This document shows, one piece after another, positions 1 through 7,177 of a stretch of DNA of 21,296 nucleotides. Position 1 is the first letter of the stretch, and each line of letters opens with the position of its first letter. The notes under the pieces are model-generated. The model had not been told where the DNA came from, ran no database searches, and saw only the letters and a program-made list of their open reading frames with translations. The stretch is from positions 1-21,296 of the IMG/VR virus record IMGVR_UViG_3300040801_002990; one strand, 5' to 3'. The translations under genes and the position numbers were made by a program. This DNA comes from a virus.

Positions 1-167
1 ACCTCCATTACCAGGTTGTCTTTACGCTGCACATGAAGGATCATGTGCGGGTTGAGTTTCTGAACGTTCTTTGGCCACCGCTGATTTTTACCGGCATTCC
101 AAAGCATTACAATTGAGCCTTCTTCATTCAGGGCAAGGCTGTAATCCCCGTTTCTGCTGTGTTCCAT
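1..167 (-). CDS. Partial gene, possible bulb-lectin-like domain (N-terminal 55 residues)
   Basis: An open frame begins at an ATG at 167 on the minus strand and runs off the window without a stop. The visible residues include an NGDYSLALNEEGSIVMLWN stretch and, about 35 residues later, VQRKDNLVMEV. Both resemble the repeated strand pattern of B-lectin (mannose-binding bulb lectin) domains, where a QxDxNxVxY motif binds the sugar; the second stretch matches Q, D, N and V. I infer a carbohydrate-binding or surface protein, but only a fragment is visible and the match is by eye. The bases around the start codon can pair with a segment 43 bases upstream in the mRNA, so translation may be controlled. 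It is transcribed away from the plus-strand module. Confidence 0.45.
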   Translation of the reverse strand, partial: MEHSRNGDYSLALNEEGSIVMLWNAGKNQRWPKNVQKLNPHMILHVQRKDNLVME

Positions 168-441
168 AACTACAGATTGAATTGAATAGAGGCTGCCCTT
201 ACAAGTGGTTGGAACACAGCCGAACCGGAGTCCGAATTCTGTACCACAAGCTCGGGCAGCTTTATCTTAAAAAAATGAAGTCGATTGGATTGCTCCAATT
301 CGGCTATGTTCCAGGAACAAAATTAGCGCAAGAAGGCGTTGGTTGCTTTGGTTTTATTGCTACTGTAATGCTATGCTTTTGCAATGGTTTGTTGCAATTT
401 GAGTGCCAAAGCGTGGCGTTGCAAAAATAATAGTACAAGTA
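168..441. other. Non-coding left intergenic region with inverted repeats
   Basis: No convincing gene is present here. GCTGCCC at 192-198 and GGGCAGC at 254-260 form a 7-bp stem, with inner pairings GTGGT 205-209 / ACCAC 243-247 and ACAG 216-219 / CTGT 239-242, giving a long interrupted hairpin. A separate perfect 11-bp inverted repeat pairs 156-166 with 210-220 and would compete with it. The region also holds GCTTTGG 345-351 / CCAAAGC 406-412 and a direct repeat GGCGTTG at 335-341 and 415-421. It separates divergently transcribed genes, so it probably carries their control signals. Confidence 0.5.
379..424. repeat. Three TTGCAA palindromes, operator candidate
   Basis: The self-complementary hexamer TTGCAA occurs at 379-384, 392-397 and 419-424, just upstream of the -33 element of the operon promoter. 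Clustered palindromes in this position are typical of a repressor or activator site. The helix-turn-helix protein at the end of the same operon is the obvious candidate ligand, but that is inference. Confidence 0.35.
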
Positions 442-472
442 TTTGTTCGTTCAAGAAATTGTACTATATTTG
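442..472 (+). promoter_or_regulatory. Bacteroidetes-type promoter of the helicase/IbrA/IbrB operon
   Basis: TTTG at 442-445 and TATATTTG at 465-472 are separated by 19 bases. This fits the Bacteroidetes primary-sigma consensus (TTTG, 19-21 bases, TAnnTTTG). It lies 39 bases before the ATG at 512. It also shows that the longer frame opening at TTG 443 cannot be the real gene start, because that codon is part of the -33 box. Confidence 0.75.
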
Positions 473-511
473 TTTCACCAAAGTAAAACAGTAACACAAA
501 ACTTAGCAGTT

Positions 512-808
512 ATGAAAACAATGAAACTAGAAGAAACAGAAACATATCAGGTTTACCAAGAGCTTATTCAGGCTCAATTTGAAACCGCCGTATTGTCAAT
601 CACAAAAATGTTCGAACATTCCTATGACGAGAATCACAAGTATGCAGCAATCATAGTAGACACTCCCTCTCATAATGACTTACAACAAGTTTGGAAAAAA
701 GTGAAGTCAACAACTCACGAAATCGTCTTGATAAAGTTTGCCAATTCAGGTGAATTGGGTTACGAAGTGAGAAAGCCAGCATCCTTAAAAGAGCTGGTTG
801 AAGAATGA
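512..808 (+). CDS. Hypothetical 98 aa protein, first gene of the helicase/IbrAB operon
   Basis: Product unknown. The frame is open from a TTG at 443, but the promoter overlaps that part, so the ATG at 512 (start MKTMKLEETE) is the sensible start. The protein is soluble with no signal or membrane segment. It has a helical, acidic N-terminal half and a probable alpha/beta C-terminal half containing AAIIVDTP and HEIVLIKFANSGELGYEV. Its TGA overlaps the next ATG (ATGA), which indicates translational coupling. It is AT-rich compared with the phage structural genes on the other strand, which fits an accessory, recently acquired module. No family is recognised. Confidence 0.7.
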   Translation: MKTMKLEETETYQVYQELIQAQFETAVLSITKMFEHSYDENHKYAAIIVDTPSHNDLQQVWKKVKSTTHEIVLIKFANSGELGYEVRKPASLKELVEE

Positions 809-1128
809 AAACGCTTTGCTACTCAATTAGACTCAAAAGCCTGGTCAGTATATCTGACCGGGCATATAAAGCGACAGCTTTTGATGGATCTGAAGATATC
901 ATACCTAAATCACAAGTGTTTGGATCTGATTACAGTGTAGGTAAGTCTGAAGCTTACTGGATTGCAGCTTGGGTACTTAAGAAGAAAACTTTACAGTATT
1001 CGCATAAAAAACAAGCTTGGTTTGATCGGGAAACATTAAAAATGCTTCCAACGAAAACAATTCGGGTTCACAAGCCTGATTATATTAAACCAATTGATTC
1101 GAAGCCAGATGAAACCCTTACTCGATAG
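805..1128 (+). CDS. Hypothetical 107 aa protein coupled to the helicase gene
   Basis: Product unknown. It starts at the ATG that overlaps the previous stop and ends 20 bases inside the helicase gene, so the three genes form one translation unit. The protein has no membrane segment. A central region, TAFDGSEDIIPKSQVFG followed by SEAYWIAAWVLKKKTLQYS and KKQAWFD, looks like a small beta-rich fold with a tryptophan-rich helix. The C-terminus is basic and lysine/proline-rich. Its fixed place directly before a SNF2-like ATPase suggests a partner or substrate-recognition subunit, but nothing in the sequence proves this. Confidence 0.7.
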   Translation: MKTLCYSIRLKSLVSISDRAYKATAFDGSEDIIPKSQVFGSDYSVGKSEAYWIAAWVLKKKTLQYSHKKQAWFDRETLKMLPTKTIRVHKPDYIKPIDSKPDETLTR

Positions 1129-2305
1129 TCAATCTACCGCATTTCAAAAACTCCGATCCCTTAAGGTCGGAGCCTTGTTTATGGAAGCCGGAACGGGTAA
1201 GACACGGACAGCATTGGAACTGATTAGAAGCGCAAACCCCGATTACATTCTTTGGCTCACACCCTACCAAACAAAAGACAACCTTCGGGCAGAGTTAGAC
1301 AAGTGGGGTGGACTGGATTGTGATATTGTAGGGGTGGAATCACTCAGCAATAGCGACCGGGTGTATCTGAAGCTTCGCAAAAAGTTGGAGCAGGTCAACA
1401 ATGCCTTCATTGTAGCTGATGAAAGCCTGAAAATAAAAAATAGTGATGCCAAGCGCACCCAGCGCACTATTGCCCTGGGCCGGATGTCAACTTATAGGTT
1501 GATTTTGAACGGTACTCCCCTTAGCAGGAACTTATTGGATCTGTGGAGCCAGATGGATTTCCTGAGCCCCAAAATCCTCCAGATGAGCGAGACCCAATTC
1601 AAGAATACCTTCTGCGAATGGGTGCAGATCACTTACCATTCACCCGGCCACGGCAGGAGCTTTACTAGGGGATTTATCAAGAAGTATCACAACCTCGATT
1701 ATCTGTATTCTCTCGTTCAGCCCTACATCTTTGAGAGCAAACTTAGCTTAAGTATTGGCCAGCAACACATTGACTTAAGCTATTGCTTAACCGATGAGGA
1801 GGTGGCTGAACACAATCGGCTGAAAGAAAAATACCTAGATGATGAAATGCTGCTGGCGCGGAGTAACAATATATTCCTGGAACTCACGCAAAAGATGCAG
1901 CATAACTACAGCCGGAGCCCTGAGAAATTTCGCCTCGTGGATAAAGTACTGCAACAGGAAGACCCTTCCAAAGTGCTGATCTATGCCAAATATATTGATA
2001 CCCAGGAGGAGCTACAGAAGCGATACCCAAGGGCGCGTATCATGAGTCTGGGCAAGCACGCCTATGGACTGAACCTCCAGCAGTATACCCGAATTATCTT
2101 TTTCGATAAGACCTGGGACTATGCACAGCGGGAGCAGGTGGAGCACCGTATATACCGGGAGGGACAAACAGATGATAGTATCTATTATGACCTGACCAGC
2201 AATGCTGGGCTAGATTCGCTCATCAATCAGAACATTAAGAAGAAAACCAATATGCTCCAGATATTTAAGCAATTGACTAATCATGAATTGAAAGAACTGC
2301 TATGA
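1109..2305 (+). CDS. SNF2-family helicase-like ATPase/translocase
   Basis: A superfamily 2 ATPase of 398 residues, which would use ATP to move along or remodel DNA. Motif I is MEAGTGKTRTA (about 25-35), motif II is DESLKIKN (104-111, the SNF2-type DExx-IKN form), motif III is LILNGTPLSRN (131-141) and is followed by a DLWSQMDFLSP stretch typical of SNF2 proteins. The C-terminal lobe has GLNLQQ and QVEHRIYREGQ (343-353), matching motifs V and VI. It is short for the family and has no obvious extra domain, as is usual for phage versions. The frame opens at TTG 1094, but the ATG at 1109 is preferred. The stop overlaps the next ATG (ATGA). Confidence 0.88.
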   Translation: MKPLLDSQSTAFQKLRSLKVGALFMEAGTGKTRTALELIRSANPDYILWLTPYQTKDNLRAELDKWGGLDCDIVGVESLSNSDRVYLKLRKKLEQVNNAFIVADESLKIKNSDAKRTQRTIALGRMSTYRLILNGTPLSRNLLDLWSQMDFLSPKILQMSETQFKNTFCEWVQITYHSPGHGRSFTRGFIKKYHNLDYLYSLVQPYIFESKLSLSIGQQHIDLSYCLTDEEVAEHNRLKEKYLDDEMLLARSNNIFLELTQKMQHNYSRSPEKFRLVDKVLQQEDPSKVLIYAKYIDTQEELQKRYPRARIMSLGKHAYGLNLQQYTRIIFFDKTWDYAQREQVEHRIYREGQTDDSIYYDLTSNAGLDSLINQNIKKKTNMLQIFKQLTNHELKELL

Positions 2306-3597
2306 AGAAATACCTAGATAAGAATGTTTACGAAGCATTCGTAGAGCGGATAAACTATGTGTTTGATGAGTTTGACCTGGTTTATTTCAGCATTTCTGGC
2401 GGAAAGGACTCATCTGTGATGGTTCAGCTGGCGAATAACATTGCGAAGGAAAGAGGGAGGATGTTTGATGTTTTCTATGTTGACTACGAGGCGCAATATC
2501 AAGCCACGATTGACCATGTGTATGAACTGAAGCAGCTTTCTCAGATTCGTGATTTCTATCACTTAACACTTCCTTTTAATTCGCACAATGCAAGTAGCAT
2601 TTTTCAGCCGCATTGGCAGCCGTGGAATCCCGATGAAAAAGATAAATGGGTAAGACCCATGCCTAATGATTCTATAAACATAAACAACCAGCCTTTCGGC
2701 GATCTATTCATCCAAGGCGAAGAAGTAGAAGATTTTATGATGAAGTTTCCAAAATGGCTTATGAAGAAACACAGCGCAGATAAAGTGGCTTGCCTAGTTG
2801 GAATCAGGTCTGATGAAAGCATGAACCGGTTTCGCGCGATTGCTTTTGGGAAACACATCTATGAAGGTAAGAATTGGACAACTCAAATCGGCCGGAATAT
2901 CTACAACGCCTACCCAATATATGACTGGCGAACCGAAGACATTTGGGCCGCTGTAGCTAAGTTCGATTTAAAATTCAATCAGGTCTATGAAATGCTCTGG
3001 AAGAATGGTATGAGCATTCATGAACAGCGTATCTGTCAGCCATATGGACCAGATCAGCGTGTTTCGCTTAATCAATGGGCTGTGCTTGAGCCTGACACTT
3101 GGCATAAGGTTGTGAACCGAGTGAGTGGGGCAAACTTTGGAAACATCTATTGTAAGAGCTCATTACTTGGCCACAACGGAACTGAAAAGCCAGCACATAT
3201 GAGCTGGGAAGAATACACGGTGTTCCTGCTAGAGAGCCTTGGAATGTATTCACGTGAGCTAATGCTTCACTATGTGCGCAAAATCAACATCTTCTTTGAT
3301 TTTTTCGAACAGGAAGAAGGAATCAAAAAGCATCAGATTCATGATGAACTTTCAACTTCATACATCAAAGAAAACCTAGCCCCAACAGGTAAATGGATAC
3401 ATTGGAAGCGAATAGCTCGGTGTATCGAAAAAAACGACTTCGCATGTAGATCTTTGAGTTATGGTATCACAAAGGCAGACCGAGAAGATATGATCAAACT
3501 AAAAGAAAAGTGGGGTGCTTTACTTGGAATCCAGCAAACCACAAAAGAAATGCGAGAACTTTCTAAAAAAATAGGATATGAGCCGAAAGAAAATTGA
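2302..3597 (+). CDS. ibrA-like: DUF3440/IbrA-like PP-loop protein (PAPS reductase family)
   Basis: A 431-residue member of the adenine-nucleotide alpha-hydrolase (PP-loop) superfamily. SISGGKDSSVM (30-40) is the pyrophosphatase loop, and the later CLVGIRSDESMNR segment matches the arginine/serine motif of PAPS reductase relatives. I see no C-terminal ECGLH-type motif carrying the redox cysteine of true PAPS reductases, so sulfite production is unlikely; substrate adenylation is more plausible. Length and the long C-terminal extension fit DUF3440, which includes E. coli IbrA. IbrA works with IbrB, and an IbrB-like gene follows directly with a 20-base overlap. The true substrate is unknown; DNA, RNA or protein modification is inference. 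Confidence 0.85.
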   Translation: MKKYLDKNVYEAFVERINYVFDEFDLVYFSISGGKDSSVMVQLANNIAKERGRMFDVFYVDYEAQYQATIDHVYELKQLSQIRDFYHLTLPFNSHNASSIFQPHWQPWNPDEKDKWVRPMPNDSININNQPFGDLFIQGEEVEDFMMKFPKWLMKKHSADKVACLVGIRSDESMNRFRAIAFGKHIYEGKNWTTQIGRNIYNAYPIYDWRTEDIWAAVAKFDLKFNQVYEMLWKNGMSIHEQRICQPYGPDQRVSLNQWAVLEPDTWHKVVNRVSGANFGNIYCKSSLLGHNGTEKPAHMSWEEYTVFLLESLGMYSRELMLHYVRKINIFFDFFEQEEGIKKHQIHDELSTSYIKENLAPTGKWIHWKRIARCIEKNDFACRSLSYGITKADREDMIKLKEKWGALLGIQQTTKEMRELSKKIGYEPKEN

Positions 3598-4108
3598 ATT
3601 CCCCGTTCTAAACGTTAAGATGGTGCCGTTGGATAAGCTAGTGGCTAATGATTACAACCCAAACTCAGTGGCTCCACCAGAGATGAAGCTACTAAGGTTA
3701 AGCATCGAAGAAGACGGCTATACTCAACCAATTGTAGTGTATTACAATAAGGATGCAGACCAGTATGTGATTGTGGACGGTTTTCACCGATATCGCTGCG
3801 CTAAGGAATACTTTAAGCTGGATGAAGTGCCGGTGACTGTTATTGACAAACCGATCAATAACAGAATAGCAAGCACTATACGGCATAATCGCGCCAGAGG
3901 CACACACGCTATCCGCGGGATGAGCGATATTGTATTGTCATTGGTTCGTGGTGGATGGAGTGATGAGGATATAAGCAAGCATCTTGGAATGGATGCGGAA
4001 GAAGTTATCCGTTTAAAGCAGATCACTGGATTAAAAGAAGCGTTTGCTAACCACGAATTTTCCAAGAGCTGGGAGGAGTTCGAATCAAAAATTAAAGCAC
4101 AAATCTGA
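3578..4108 (+). CDS. ibrB-like: IbrB-like ParB/sulfiredoxin-fold protein
   Basis: A 176-residue protein with a ParB N-terminal-type domain. VPLDKLVANDYNPN (16-29), VDGFHRYR (66-73) and RHNRARGTH (102-110) correspond to the conserved boxes that bind nucleotide in ParB/Srx-fold proteins. A small helical region with a likely helix-turn-helix (GGWSDEDISKHLGMDAEEV) follows. It is far shorter than chromosomal ParB and has no partner ParA here, so a partitioning role is unlikely. The start at 3578 has AGGA five bases upstream and overlaps the IbrA-like gene by 20 bases. In E. coli, IbrA and IbrB act together in regulating immunoglobulin-binding genes; the biochemistry is unresolved. Confidence 0.85.
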   Translation: MSRKKIEFPVLNVKMVPLDKLVANDYNPNSVAPPEMKLLRLSIEEDGYTQPIVVYYNKDADQYVIVDGFHRYRCAKEYFKLDEVPVTVIDKPINNRIASTIRHNRARGTHAIRGMSDIVLSLVRGGWSDEDISKHLGMDAEEVIRLKQITGLKEAFANHEFSKSWEEFESKIKAQI

Positions 4109-4111
4109 GCT

Positions 4112-4396
4112 ATGAAAAGCAATCAAAAAGACCAACAATACCTAACCACCGCCAAGAAGAAAATAGGTGAAGCGATAGCCTTCGCCATTAAAGAGCGCGG
4201 ATACACCAAGGACAGACTTGCACAGGAGTCTGGCGTAAGCAAGACCATCATTTACAAGGTGCTGAGAGGTCAGAACTATGAGATCAATGCAATTGTGCGC
4301 ATCATGCGCGTACTACAGATGCACCTTGAGATGAGCTTAATGTCTGCGGATAATAATGTGCATACCATGACAGGCAATAAACCCCCTAAGAATTGA
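4112..4396 (+). CDS. Cro/C1 (XRE)-type helix-turn-helix protein
   Basis: A 94-residue DNA-binding protein that begins three bases after the IbrB-like stop. IGEAIAFAIKERGYTKDRLA followed by QESGVSKTIIYKVLRGQ (about 18-54) is a typical five-helix lambda-repressor fold with the recognition helix around SKTIIYKVL. The rest, INAIVRIMRVLQMHLEM, completes the helical bundle. It probably regulates this operon, and the palindromes at 379-424 are candidate sites. It could also be the antitoxin-like or immunity component of the module. There is no sign of a peptidase or dimerisation extension as in full C1 repressors. Confidence 0.8.
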   Translation: MKSNQKDQQYLTTAKKKIGEAIAFAIKERGYTKDRLAQESGVSKTIIYKVLRGQNYEINAIVRIMRVLQMHLEMSLMSADNNVHTMTGNKPPKN

Positions 4397-4402
4397 TGAT
4401 GT

Positions 4403-4437
4403 TTGTCAACGGATTGGCTATGCTGACGTTGCGACTT
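4403..4437 (+). other. Bulged inverted repeat upstream of the orphan gene
   Basis: GTCAACG near 4405-4411 can pair with CGTTG-GAC near 4427-4434, with two unpaired bases in the right arm. A bulged repeat ending in a GTTG-type core before an AT-rich orphan gene resembles half of an integron attC site. The match is loose and the assignment is tentative. Confidence 0.25.
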
Positions 4438-4462
4438 TGAATAATAATTAAACTTAATTAAA

Positions 4463-4684
4463 ATGGAAAAAGATAGAGGAATAAAAATTACAAATGTAGA
4501 AAGTGATAAGCAATGCAGTATAGGTGTTGTTAGCAGTAGTGCTTTTTTATGTGAAATACATTTTGGAACAGAAAGCTGGAAGACAGTAATATTAGCTGAA
4601 GACGAAACTGACATACCTATAAAAGCAGCAGAGCAGTACGGAAATGTAAGGTGTGAAATAATTGATGTTTACGACTGGTTTTAG
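4463..4684 (+). CDS. AT-rich orphan 73 aa protein
   Basis: Product unknown. The 73-residue acidic protein begins MEKDRGIKITNVESDK and ends IIDVYDWF, and looks like a small all-beta or alpha/beta soluble domain. Base use is strikingly AT-rich compared with its neighbours, and it sits 66 bases beyond the helix-turn-helix gene rather than overlapping it, so it is probably not part of the coupled operon. It is flanked by a bulged repeat on the left and an extended hairpin on the right, the layout of an integron-type gene cassette. I saw no promoter of the TAnnTTTG type directly upstream. Confidence 0.6.
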   Translation: MEKDRGIKITNVESDKQCSIGVVSSSAFLCEIHFGTESWKTVILAEDETDIPIKAAEQYGNVRCEIIDVYDWF

Positions 4685-4690
4685 CATTAC

Positions 4691-4741
4691 TGCTAACAAT
4701 CGGATAGTGCGCGTTTCAATGCGCTCTATCCTGGGTTGGCA
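4691..4741. terminator. Extended hairpin between converging operons (terminator or attC-like)
   Basis: The core stem pairs 4702-4712 with 4721-4731 (11 positions, one mismatch, 8-base loop). Outer arms TGCTAAC (4691-4697) and GTTGGCA (4735-4741) pair with one mismatch. There is no U-tract, so it is a weak intrinsic terminator on either strand. Its position exactly between the 3' ends of converging genes fits a two-way terminator, while the outer AAC/GTT boxes recall attC ends. Confidence 0.5.
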
Positions 4742-4749
4742 ACCGTCTG

Positions 4750-5169
4750 CTACGTCTTCTTCCTCAACTTCTCCAACACAACACTCTCCTTCACCGCCTG
4801 ATCTCCTCTGATCTCTGACACCTTATCCGCAATTTTTGGCACCATCCGGTTAGCTACTGGTGTGTACCAGTCTTGGGCCGCCTTTTGCTTCAAGAAGTAA
4901 GACCTGGAGCTTCTTCGCTCCACAGGCTTTGTTCGGGTAATCCCGTGCAGCTTGATCATACCATAGCGGGTGGTGTTAAACCGCATCGCATCAACAGCAC
5001 CATAGCGGTAGCGAATATTCAGCCTCATTTTGCGTAATAGCACACCACGATCGTTTAACCCCATGAGGGCCATCTGGCCAGCGAGCATTTGCTCCATCAC
5101 TTTACCCTCACGCTTTACCAGCTGGGCAATCTTCAGGTCGGCAATATGTTCTTCCTTGCCTTTACTCAA
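4750..5169 (-). CDS. Basic protein of unknown function, last gene of the structural operon
   Basis: A 139-residue, strongly basic, helical protein with no membrane segment. The reading frame is closed by a stop just upstream of a TTG at 5169 (start MSKGKEEHIADL), and the first ATG is 23 codons in. The TTG overlaps the end of the preceding gene by 8 bases, like the other junctions in this operon, so I take TTG as the start. The segment RLNIRYRYGAVDAMRFNTTRYG resembles the compact basic core seen in some phage completion proteins, but no family is recognised. The only gene downstream converges from the other strand. Confidence 0.7.
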   Translation of the reverse strand: MSKGKEEHIADLKIAQLVKREGKVMEQMLAGQMALMGLNDRGVLLRKMRLNIRYRYGAVDAMRFNTTRYGMIKLHGITRTKPVERRSSRSYFLKQKAAQDWYTPVANRMVPKIADKVSEIRGDQAVKESVVLEKLRKKT

Positions 5170-7177
5170 TGTGGTTCAATTTGATGAACTCACCAAAGCA
5201 GTCACCAATCTTGTTGGTCTCGTATGAGACACGCAGCTCCAGTAATAGGTACTCGGTGCCGTTGATGAGCTTCTTCTTGGTGAAGTCGAGGTTCTGTAGA
5301 TCTACCGACGTCAACCGTAAAGGGATGGTGACCGGTTCTGCGTTCACCAACACCTTAGCCGTCTCTCGCCAGTAGTATTCAATGGCGTCTCTGAAAGTGC
5401 GCCTCGATGTTTCGTCCTGGTTGTCTGCCGGCAGCTCAATGAAGCGTAGTTCTCTCCTGGTGTCTTCAAGACCATAGTCTGGTGATATCGCCTTCCCGCC
5501 AGACACGAACATGTACTCCGTGACTGCCGCTGCATTGGTGGTCTGTAACTCAGACCTGAGCGCCTCAAAGCTTGGCGATACGGTCACTGTGTTTACATCA
5601 TTTTCTTCCGCCTCTTGACGGTAGACATCCCCTTCCAGATCCTGATCATTACACTTCCACTCGTGGTGTTTACTTTTTGAAAAATCAATTCTTGGCCTAC
5701 CTACAGCTTTATCGCTCCAGTCTTCAGAAGCCCCGGTCTTTAAAAGGCTTTCAATGCGGGTGAATCTCAGGGTCTTATTCACTTCGTTCGGAGTGATCAG
5801 TACTGCGAACCACTGCTTGATGGATTGCAAGAAGTCCTTGATCTCGACGTCTGGAACGGTCTCGAGCTTGTTGAAGGACTTCGCCCAAACATTCAGCTCT
5901 GCGGTGCTGATGTTCTCGATCTTCACATTCATGGAGTCGACCCGTGAATAGATGCTCTCTGTTTCTCCCGTGCTCAGGTTGATCAACAGCGATTCAACCT
6001 GGAAGAACAGATCATCATCAAGATCAAGGTTCAACTCATGGGGTTGCCATCCGCCGAAGTACCTGTCCGGGTCCCGTTCAATCTGCCGAATTCTTCCAGC
6101 GGTTTGCCAAACATGAGCAACAATGGAAGGGCCACCACCAGCAGGCCTGCGAACAAGCTTCAGCGTAATCTCCACATTGTGATTGGAAGAGGTGAGTATG
6201 CCTTCAGAGAACGAAGCCGCCAAGCTCAACGCGCCAGTGCTTGCATCGATGAAGACATCAGAAAGCGTCACACGATGGGTGCCGGCTTCTTGCGCAGTGT
6301 AGTAGCTGTAGTCTACATCTACGTTCTCCGGAACTTCCAAGTTCACGGCCGTATAGGTGTCAGTAGTCCGATAGCTTGCCCCTTCCTGCACAGTTTGGAA
6401 GTGTAGGAAGTTGGGGAAGTACTTCGGAAGGATCACGTATCGAGCGCTACCCCGAAAACGATACGCCTGTCCTCCCCGCTCATCGATGGGGCGGTTATTG
6501 AACAAGGCAAAGCGCTTGAAGCGGTCATCCTCCAGCAGATCTCCGGTAACGCGATAGCCGATGAAGTCACCGATCTTCTCTAAGATATGTGTCAAGTACA
6601 ACATGGGTGCGAAGGAGAACTTGTTATCCACGCCACCGGCATTCGTGTTGAGTAGGTTGGCGATAGGCCCATTGGCCTTCGGGTTCAATCCACCGGTCCA
6701 TCCGGTCATCTTATCACCATAGAATTCAGGAGCGTATACTGATGGCCAGCAATAGCCATCGCCAGGCGCATCAGATTGAGCCGCGGTAGCAACATCGGTC
6801 GGTGTGGATCCGAGGTTGATATCCTCATCTAAGCTCAGCATGTTGTCCAGGGTTCTGCTCAGGCCTGAAAGCGATATGCTTGAAGGATAGAAGTAGCAAT
6901 GATAGGCCTCGCCTGTATTGAATAGCACAAGACGGCCACTGTGCAGCGTGCCTCCATTGTACATCAGCTCGCAATCGAAGCTACGAGAACCCTTACCGGT
7001 ATCCTCGTAGCGAGCAAACTGAAACACACGATCATTGGTGCTGGTGAATGGAAACTTGATAGAGAATGATCTATTGCCGGCAGAAGCATTGATATCCAAG
7101 ATCGAGCTTCTGTAGATCATGCCCAGCGGAGCACCATCATAGTCCAGGTATGTATCGCCAACTCTAAAGCTAACCAT
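5162..7177 (-). CDS. Large tail/baseplate-like structural protein (671 aa)
   Basis: The largest protein in the window. The frame is open to 7270, but the ATG at 7177 (start MVSFRVGDTYLDYDG) overlaps the preceding gene by only 8 bases and is the likely start. The first 120 residues are beta-rich, with a GNRSFSIKFPFT segment. The middle is beta-sandwich-like. Around the last third, VEIKDFLQSIKQWFAVLI then NKTLRFTRIESLL matches a pattern I associate with tail hub or baseplate proteins of Bacteroidetes phages. It is followed only by a small basic protein. I infer a tail tip or adsorption role; the family assignment rests on general resemblance. Confidence 0.65.
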   Translation of the reverse strand: MVSFRVGDTYLDYDGAPLGMIYRSSILDINASAGNRSFSIKFPFTSTNDRVFQFARYEDTGKGSRSFDCELMYNGGTLHSGRLVLFNTGEAYHCYFYPSSISLSGLSRTLDNMLSLDEDINLGSTPTDVATAAQSDAPGDGYCWPSVYAPEFYGDKMTGWTGGLNPKANGPIANLLNTNAGGVDNKFSFAPMLYLTHILEKIGDFIGYRVTGDLLEDDRFKRFALFNNRPIDERGGQAYRFRGSARYVILPKYFPNFLHFQTVQEGASYRTTDTYTAVNLEVPENVDVDYSYYTAQEAGTHRVTLSDVFIDASTGALSLAASFSEGILTSSNHNVEITLKLVRRPAGGGPSIVAHVWQTAGRIRQIERDPDRYFGGWQPHELNLDLDDDLFFQVESLLINLSTGETESIYSRVDSMNVKIENISTAELNVWAKSFNKLETVPDVEIKDFLQSIKQWFAVLITPNEVNKTLRFTRIESLLKTGASEDWSDKAVGRPRIDFSKSKHHEWKCNDQDLEGDVYRQEAEENDVNTVTVSPSFEALRSELQTTNAAAVTEYMFVSGGKAISPDYGLEDTRRELRFIELPADNQDETSRRTFRDAIEYYWRETAKVLVNAEPVTIPLRLTSVDLQNLDFTKKKLINGTEYLLLELRVSYETNKIGDCFGEFIKLNHIE

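Noticed and set aside
172-246. tRNA-like arrangement: TACAGA and TCTGTA arms followed by CCA
   Set aside because: There is no T-loop GTTC motif in the right place, no D arm, and the anticodon stem does not pair; it is a coincidence of a short inverted repeat.
318-325. TAnnTTTG-like box on the minus strand before the lectin-like gene
   Set aside because: No TTG at 19-21 bases upstream; one box alone is expected by chance in AT-rich DNA.
182-430. Open frame of 82 codons on the plus strand
   Set aside because: It starts at TTG, overlaps the inverted repeats, has no ribosome site and its product has no recognisable order; the region is better explained as control DNA.
2302-4108. Sulfate assimilation plus plasmid partition genes
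   Set aside because: The PP-loop protein lacks the redox cysteine motif, no other sulfur-assimilation gene is present, and the ParB-like protein is short with no ParA; the IbrA/IbrB pairing explains both better.
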